Below, piece after piece: positions 57,019 through 64,000 of a stretch of 64,000 bases of DNA. Origin of the DNA: Porpolomopsis calyptriformis (lineage: Eukaryota > Basidiomycota > Agaricomycetes > Agaricales > Hygrophoraceae); contig OX621170.1 of assembly GCA_951640195.1 (NCBI GenBank), forward strand, positions 1,550,001-1,614,000, in the 5' to 3' direction. The notes beneath the pieces were generated by a model. The model saw only the letters and a program-made list of their open reading frames with translations. It searched no databases and was not told the origin of the DNA. Numbering within the stretch: position 1 is the stretch's first letter; every line of letters starts with the position of its first letter. The position numbers were made by a program, and so were the translations under genes.

Positions 57019-57901
57019 TATGAAGGACTATACTGGACAAAAATCATTTTTATCCTCTTAGATCCTTATGCATAGTCATGTATTAATCTGCATAGATATT
57101 TATATATCTGCATACAAATTTACACATCTATACATAATTTTACATAAATTAATATTTCTGCACACAATTTTGTATAATTATGCACAACTTAGCATAATTA
57201 TACATAACTTAGCATAATTATATATATTTGCACACAAGTTTTCATATCTGTGCACAAGTTTGCACATCTGTACACAGGTTTGCACATCTGTATATTTATA
57301 AAATGCTACATAATGGTATACATCTTGTAATATTACACCTTATACTAAATTCTGCCACTCTAATATATATATTTCAGCATTATACAGATGTTAATATGAA
57401 ATTATACACATATTTCATTCATATAGTTATAAAGGACTATACATAGTGCTACATAGTGCTACATAGTGTTATATTTTACAACTATATAATGCAATATATT
57501 GCCACATTATATTGCATCATATAGTTGTAAAATATAGTTGTAAAATATTATTCTAGTTTGGTTTGGTCCCACTTAGGACAAGCCTAGTCTAGACTCAGCA
57601 ATAATTTGGTTTGATAGTCTGACTTCATTTAGCTTACTTTACAATAGGAGGAGAATATAGTTATTATTTATTTACAGGTTGATAACAAGGACCAACAAAC
57701 ATGGACAGGACATACAGGACTTTAGGTGGGTGAGGTATAAGGGGGGATGAAGGGAATACACCATGGGAAGGTGCATCTGCCAGATTATCCTTAGATGCAA
57801 TCTACTTGGGCACAATATAGATCCTATGCTTGTGTGTGAGAAGGATAATACATTGAAGCACTAGGTTCTGTTCTATACTACAAGATGAGCCTACTTTGAA
57901 T
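57019..57901. repeat. Left arm of long inverted repeat
   Basis: 883 bp; includes three copies of a TACATAGTGC-type decamer near 57435-57465 where the right arm has five. Confidence 0.9.
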
Positions 57902-60354
57902 AAATACAAAGATGCCTGGAAACTTGTAGTGAAAGGGAGACAAACTGCCAAAAACACTGTATTTAGCAATAAAGAAAATTCCTCTGATACCCTTCCACCA
58001 AGATGTCATCTGCCACTTCCCCACATTCCACTTCTGGCACCTCCCCTTCTCCCGCAAGTGGTGCCAACCTGAATGTGAGGAAGGCTCCTCTGTGTAGCAG
58101 CCATATGTTGGTCATTGGCATTTCTATCATGATTTGGCTGAGGTGTGATAAATGTGTTAATGGGCAGATGCAATACAATCTCAGTTGAAGATAATAGTGC
58201 TCAGTCAATAGGAGTAGCAGGGAAGCTAGAGGAAGATGCTGCAAGCATACTCTGTAACTCTGTAGGTCCTTTTTGAGCCATGGCATTGGAACTTCTGAGT
58301 CAAAGTCAATTAAGGTATAAAAAGGATTAATAAGTGTGGACTCACAAGCAGAGAGTAGTATGAGACATCCAAGGCTTAGAGCAAGCACAGAGTGAGTGTG
58401 GAGACCAGTCACCATCACTGAGCATCTGTAAGAAGCTTGAAAAGTCAAACTCTTCAGGTGGAGAATTCAAACCTACAGGATGGAACCCCCTGCAAGAGCT
58501 CTCTAGATTGCCACCACATTCATGTGAAAGGTCATTGGGTGTGTTGATGAGGTGCTGCCACCAAAAGTGACTGCAGATGCAAACATCCACATAATAAAGT
58601 GGAATCTGTTGCAAGATAGGTCGTAACAGGATTTTTGGGAAAGACAACATCTCACTGGTGATAAGAAGTCTGCCATCAAAAACCCTCCACATTCACAAGC
58701 TAAAAATTGACAACATCCTTGAGCATAGAGCACAACCATAGTAAGATTGGGAAAGATATAAGTTACTGTAAATTAATCCACTATTAATACATTTGGGGTT
58801 GTATAATCTAGCCAGAGTTTGACCACTAACACTTTGGCAATCTGCTGCTTTCTGGAAATGAGTTTGGTGACTGTGAGAAATTCAGAATGGATTACCAAAT
58901 GATTATTTCAATCCTGATTATTATAGCTAACCCCCCTAACCTACAGCACCAGCACAATGTGGAAACAATCAACTATAGTGGTGAAGCCATTTCTGCTCCT
59001 TAGGCCAGGAGTATGAGGAGAACCTAACCCATTCCATCTTTGCTTTCCCTCCTTAACAAATACCTGTGAAACTGCCTTAATTTGATAAGCATTGCTTGAG
59101 AATAAACAAATGATTCAATCACTGTGTGCATCAAAAATGATGAGTTCTCAATCACACAATCATAAATGACACTTCTCACCCTGAACCTACACTGGCTCCT
59201 CTCTAAGCACCTCAGGCTGATAGACTAAGAAACGTGATATATTAATCTCACCTTTCCTTGTGATGTGAAGTGGATCTTCACCACTAGGAGCAACTGTACC
59301 CAGCCACTCTATTTGTTAGTGGGCTAAGTTGTGTGCATGAAATTAGGTGGATGTGTAGGCATGGGGTGGTTTGCCATGATAATCCTGAGTCTACTGACCA
59401 AAATGGATGTCAGTTATGTGGACTCAGTAGAAATAGGAGCACTAGCTAATTGAGATCTGCACAGGGAAGATTGTTTGTCTTCTCCAAATGGTACACTCAA
59501 TTGGAGATGATGTCTATGAGTTTCCTAGTCTGAAACCATGCATTATATCACACACGCTCCAATTGGCACACATCTCTAGTAATTTAATTAGTTGTTGGGT
59601 CCAAAAATGCATGATAAAATGGAATTTGGGAAAAGCACAGTATTGAACCTGGTTCTAGCCATACAGTAAGTTTTGCACTAATTGAGGTACTGATCAGCTT
59701 AAAGATAAATTCCAGAAACCAAACAGAAATGATGGCTGTAGTGGTAGCCTGAGCAGATTTCTTTTGATTTACATTTCATAGCCAGACAATCGGTGTTTGC
59801 AACCATTTGCTCCTGTCAAACTTCAACTGGCTTGGACTCATGGTTCTATCAGAGATCTCTTATTCTGAACAAGATCAACCCTAGGGAACCCAGTATACTG
59901 GAAAGCAAGTACTTATCCTTATAGTATTTTTTCATTTGTGTTAAAAGTTCTAACACCACATAGGTTGGCCACTTGACCAATTTATTGTAACAAAGCCATA
60001 CTCACTAATGGTGATTCAAGAGATATCACATTTCCCCAAATTGCTCAGACTCTGCCCTATCTGTCCACTTATAAGCACCCCAGGAAGTTGTACTGATTCC
60101 AATTAGACTGTGATGACTGATTGATCAATCCTACAATAGATGAAGTGGGGGATACCACTTTATATTCCCTCCCACTATAAAAACACCATCAATAGCCATG
60201 CAAACTATCATGTCTCACCTCAAACTTGCACCACCTTCTCCCATCAGAAGGCAGGTACAAAAAAGTGGTGCGCTGCTAGCCATGGGTACAATATCAGAGT
60301 TTACTATGGATAGTATGAAGGACTATCTGGGACCTAGGAGTGAAAACAGTCTCA
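57902..60354. other. Spacer of the inverted repeat, no assigned gene
   Basis: Minus-strand frames at 58739-57963 and the plus frame at 58003-58188 are open but unrecognised. RT motifs expected upstream of the RNase H were not seen. Confidence 0.3.
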
Positions 60355-61090
60355 CTTCCTGATTCCAAACAGGTCAAGTTCCTTGTGAAACTGGTACCTT
60401 AGATGTTTGGATCCTCCATATCGCATGCACAAGTACAATCTCTGGTTGGGTCACTAAACTACTGCAGCCTGATTATCCTCAGTAGTTACACGCATCTACC
60501 TTCTTTGTATCGGTTTCTAGCTGCGTTCCCTGAGGACAAGCCATTTGTTTTGCATCACATTCCTGCCAGTGTAGTGGAAGATATTCTGTGGTGGATCGAG
60601 GCTCTTTATCACAACTGGGTTGGGATTTCCTTATCTAGACTAGGAACTATGTCCAGCTTACAAATCCATATGGATGCCTCAACCTCTTAGGGTATTGGTC
60701 TCATCATAGATGGTACCTGGTTAGTGTGGCCTCTGTTACTAAGCTGGAAGTCAGAAGGGCACGATATAGGCTGGGTGGAATTCATAGCCCTAGAGCTATG
60801 TCTTCTTACATTGGTCAAAGCAAACCTACAGGATATGACCTTTATCATCCACTTGGATAATGCAGGAGTGGAAGGTTCATTCAAAGTAGGCTCATCTTGT
60901 AGTATAGAACAGAACCTAGTGCTTCAATGTATTATCCTTCTCACACACAAGCATAGGATCTATATTGTGCCCAAGTAGATTGCATCTAAGGATAATCTGG
61001 CAGATGCACCTTCCCATGGTGTGTTCCCTTCATCCCCCCTTATACCTCACCCACCTAAAGTCCTGTATGTCCTGTCCATGTTTGTTGGTC
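60355..61090 (+). pseudogene. Decayed RNase H of a DIRS-type (tyrosine recombinase) retroelement
   Basis: Open stretch 60403-60690, TAG, then 60724-60978 in the same frame. Motifs: QSLVGSLNYCS, ILWWIEAL, HMDASTS*GIGLI (stop where Trp is usual), IGWVEFIALEL, HLDNAGVEG and ASKDNLADAPSHG. This series matches the RNase H region of DIRS-like Pol known from Agaricomycetes. RT and recombinase were not found. Confidence 0.6.
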
Positions 61091-61761
61091 CTTGTTATCA
61101 ACCTGTAAATAAATAATAACTATATTCTCCTCCTATTGTAAAGTAAGCTAAATGAAGTTAGACTATCAAACCAAATTATTGCTGAGTCTAGACTAGGCTT
61201 GTCCTAAGTGGGACCAAACCAAACTAGAATAATATTTTACAACTATATTTTACAACTATATGATGCAACATAATGTGGCAATATGTTGCATTATATAGTT
61301 GTAAAATATAATACTATGTAGCACTATGTAGCACTATGTAGCACTATGTAGCACTATGTATAGTCCTTTATAACTATTTGAATGAAATATGTGTATAATT
61401 TCATATTAACATCTGTATAATGCTGAAATATATATATTAGAGTGGCAGAATTTAGTATAAGGTGTAATATTACAAGATGTATACCATTATGTAGCATTTT
61501 ATAAATATACAGATGTGCAAACTTGTGCACAGATATGAAAACTTGTGTGCAAATATATATAATTATGCTAAGTTATGTATAATTATGCTAAGTTGTGCAT
61601 AATTATACAAAATTGTGTGCAGAAATATTAATTTATGTAAAATTATGTATAGATGTGTAAATTTGTATGCAGATATATAAATATCTATGCAGATTAATAC
61701 ATGACTATGCACAAGGATCTAAGAGGATAAAAATGATTTTTGTCCAGTATGGTCCTTCATA
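60887..61761. repeat. Right arm of long inverted repeat
   Basis: 875 bp, reverse complement of 57019-57901 with scattered differences. Confidence 0.9.
61313..61360. repeat. 10-bp tandem repeat ACTATGTAGC
   Basis: ACTATGTA recurs five times at 10-bp spacing, joined by GC. Confidence 0.9.
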
Positions 61762-62304
61762 CCTAGTGAGAAATGACATGATCTAGTGCAATTGTGATGT
61801 ATTTGTACCATTGCTATCAGCCCGATTAGTAGGTAATAGAAAAACTGCAGTATAATAGATTTTTTTTCTATTTAGTCCTATGCACTGCAACTGCACATGA
61901 TTGCAATGATCCAAATAAATCTGAATAGGTCATTCTCATAGGTTTTTAGGAATAGTGAATCAATTTGTTTCAATTCGGGGTAATATACATTGATTACTGT
62001 AGTACTGCTTGTTTTGCCCCATACACGCCCCTCCCCATTCCCGCTCCCACTCCCCTGCCCCTATTCCTGCCCCCCCCATTCACCCCTTGCACTTGCATTT
62101 GCTTTCCAAACTATTGTGTGCACACCCAGCCCCTTCTGGTTCCCATTCCACCTCAAAAGTGCTTCTCTTTGTTGCAACTCAGGATAGAGTTGATGTTAGG
62201 TGTGAAGCAGGACTCAGGTCTTCACTCTGGGAGGTCCAATGTGGGTCTTAGCTGATGCAAACAAGGAAGTTGGCAAGTCCAAGTTGTGGTTCAACCTAGA
62301 GAAG
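61762..62304. other. Non-coding DNA with a C-rich tract
   Basis: A pyrimidine-rich block (about 62020-62095, CCCNNTCCC-like) gives long but meaningless open frames. No gene is supported. Confidence 0.4.
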
Positions 62305-62401
62305 TACAGAGGGGTGACATAAGTTTTGACCAATCACATGATGTAACTCGAACGTTGATACCCTTTCTTTTACGTGTAACTCAACAATCTGCTCCTCAAC
62401 C

Positions 62402-63674
62402 ATGCCAAAGCAAATTGGAGATGAAAACACAACCCCTGCACTACGTGATGCCATGTTTCAAATGGCTAAACAAGGCTTCCCAACTTCAGCAATTGCCAAG
62501 ACATTTACTCGGTCCAGTAGGACTGTTCGTCGAATCATTCAGAATTACCATTCTCGCAGTCACCACGATGATGCTCCGAGGTCAGGACAACCACGAAAGA
62601 TCAATGAGAGATCAACCCGACGCATAAAACAAGTAATAGAAGGAGACAGGTGCCATTCGTTGAGAGATATAACAAACCTGACCACATTTGTTCTCGAGGG
62701 CCCTGTGGCCCAACGAATGGTCTCCAGGTTCCTCAATCGTGACCTAGGGATGTCATCTTGTGTTGCACGAAAGAAACCTTTCCTCACAGCAGCTCATAGG
62801 AAGTGGAGATTGCAGTGGGCTGAGAGTGCGAAGTTATGGGGTGCAGAGGAGTGGACGAGGATAATATGGACGGATGAATCTTCAATCGAGTTGGGAAAAA
62901 ACACAAGGGTTTGTTGAGTCTGGAGGCACCGAGGTGAAGCTTTCAACGAGAACTGCGTTGTGCCAACCTTCAAGTCAGGTCGGAGCAGTGTTATGGTGTG
63001 GTCATGTATCACATATGACTACAAGGGCCCACTCGTCATTTTACCCAAGGGAAGGAGGAAAGCAGTAGACTATGTCAAGATTATACTTGCTGGACCACTA
63101 TGGGACACCTACACCCACCTTTACGAGGAGCACAGCACTGCAAAAGTGATGGAGGATGGCACTTCAGTTCATCGGGCCAAGGTTGCCAACACATGGTGTA
63201 ACTTGCACTCAATGGATACCATTCCCCATCCTTCACAATCCCCCGACATGAACCCAATCGAAAATGTATGGAAGCTACTCAAAGAGAAGGTCAATGTCAG
63301 AGATATATTTTTTCTTTTTCCTTTGCTCGTCTATCTCTATTTATATCAGACAGTTTACATCAATAACCGCTTAGCCACCCAAGCTCTGCTTAGTAATAGA
63401 AGGTGACCAAGCCATATCTATATTTAGTCTACCATCACTCTCCTTATCTACATGACTCATCCATAGTCGTTATGACTCACATATAGTCAGCATGACTCAT
63501 AATTGGCTAGTATATAAAGCTAGCAGTAGATAGACTTAGGATAAGTCTGCTTCTTTCGTTAACACCCCAATCAGTAGTCTTCCAACCCTTTAAAACCCTA
63601 CACCCAGAGCCTGAAGTAAAACCTTGCGATCAACCCTAGACTGCCATCTAACAGTCAATCAGTGGCCCCAAGTC
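62402..63674 (+). pseudogene. Tc1-type transposase, one stop and two LTR insertions
   Basis: ATG 62402. N-terminal helix-turn-helix parts (TSAIAKTFTRSSRTVRRII; RSGQPRKI), then the catalytic D in IIWTDESS, D in VMEDGTSVHRAK and E in SPDMNPIENVWK, with 34 residues between the second D and E (DD34E). One in-frame TGA at 62915 (CGA-type). At 63294 a solo LTR interrupts codons for KEKVN; coding resumes at 63659 for a few codons until the next LTR at 63675. Apart from these, the frame is open, so it was lost recently. Confidence 0.85.
63295..63653 (+). repeat. Solo LTR, family C, TSD GTCAA
   Basis: 359 bp matching 25148-25506, flanked by GTCAA at 63290-63294 and 63654-63658. No internal retroelement sequence is present, so it is a product of LTR-LTR recombination. 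Confidence 0.95.
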
Positions 63675-64000
63675 TGTCAGAAATATCTGCGCCAAATGAG
63701 CACACTCATTTTGCGCACTCTCAGGTGATGTTGTGACACCTTGCGCGAAACGAGCATACTCGTTCTGCGCACCTTTTATAGTGATTATGCCAAAATCACT
63801 AAAGCGACCGTAACTCAAGAACCAGTGATTGGATTCACTCCAAACTTGGTTCATCGGGCTCCTTGAAAGCTGCGCCAAACGAGCACACTCGTTTCGCGCA
63901 CTCTGAGCCACTGTGGCACTCGGATCATCTATGACGGTCCCTTTCACCCTTTCATTTCACTTCATTCTGTACTCTTATTGAACCCCCTTTAAAGACTATA
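63675..64000 (+). repeat. 580-bp LTR, family B, copy 3 (cut by window end)
   Basis: Begins TGTCAGAAATATCTGCGCC and matches the first 326 bp of 13886-14465. More CpG sites remain here than in copies 1 and 2. It may be a solo LTR or the start of a whole element. Confidence 0.9.

Larger units (their letters stand above)
57019..61761. mobile_element. Element or composite bounded by ~880-bp inverted repeats
   Basis: Arms 57019-57901 and 60887-61761 are near-identical reverse complements, beginning and ending TATGAAGGACTATACTGGAC. The spacer is about 3.0 kb. The inner end of each arm holds the 3' part of an RNase H gene; the outer part is AT-rich with many small palindromes. It is either a DIRS-like element with inverted termini or two head-to-head partial copies. 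No target duplication was found. Confidence 0.6.
62307..63674 (+). mobile_element. Tc1/mariner (DD34E) transposon, left end and body
   Basis: Left end CAGAGGGGTGACATAAGTTT follows a TA (62305-62306), like Tc1-type termini. The body codes the transposase. The right end is not reached because LTRs interrupt it at 63295 and 63675. Confidence 0.75.

Noticed and set aside
61965..62255. Pro-rich open frames at 61965-62255
   Set aside because: They arise from a C-rich tract and are open in three frames at once.

Overview
The window looks like nuclear DNA of a filamentous basidiomycete, most likely an Agaricomycete. Genes carry many short (about 50-70 nt) GT-AG introns. The gene families present (Crz1-like C2H2 factor, Rai1/DXO, AIG1-like GTPases with coiled-coil tails, a small QxW beta-trefoil protein, a sugar porter, a GATA factor) and the chromodomain Ty3/Gypsy, Ty1/Copia, hAT, Tc1 and tyrosine-recombinase-type retroelement debris all fit that group. 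The species is not identified.

Layout. Positions 1-37,100 are AT-rich transposon territory. A full-length 11.6-kb Ty3/Gypsy chromovirus (1577-13218, TSD ATATG) lies in a ~100-bp tandem repeat and carries three extra genes beyond pol, one of them antisense and spliced. Next is a 9.6-kb segment (14466-24106) bounded by two inverted 580-bp LTRs whose flanking target duplications are swapped, the signature of an LTR-mediated inversion; it holds a decayed chromodomain Gypsy fragment and a decayed hAT transposase. Then comes a three-level nest: a non-coding terminal-inverted-repeat element (25592-36829) is split by a Copia element (25609-36192, TSD GGGCC), which is split in gag by a second Gypsy chromovirus (25866-31928, TSD GCCTC).

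Positions 37,100-56,700 are a compact CpG-containing gene island: a Crz1-like transcription factor (+), a segmental duplication with one broken and one intact AIG1-like GTPase (-), RAI1 (+), a Whi5/Nrm1-like protein (+), a beta-trefoil lectin-like protein (+), a sugar transporter (+), a GATA factor (-) and an unknown gene (-) carrying a perfect 65-bp palindrome.

Positions 57,000-64,000 return to repeats: ~880-bp inverted repeats enclosing a decayed RNase H of DIRS type, then a Tc1 (DD34E) transposase broken by a solo LTR (TSD GTCAA) and by a further 580-bp-family LTR that runs off the window.

The clearest general signal is how the transposons decay. LTR pairs, which were identical at insertion, now differ only by transitions, and most differences sit at CpG (5/5 in Copia, 11/13 in the nested Gypsy, 6/10 in the large Gypsy). 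The same CpG to TpG/CpA change explains most in-frame TGA stops and the loss of three catalytic aspartates in the large Gypsy. This points to cytosine-methylation-linked mutation of transposons beside a largely intact gene island. Exon coordinates are my own splice calls from the sequence and have not been checked against transcripts.
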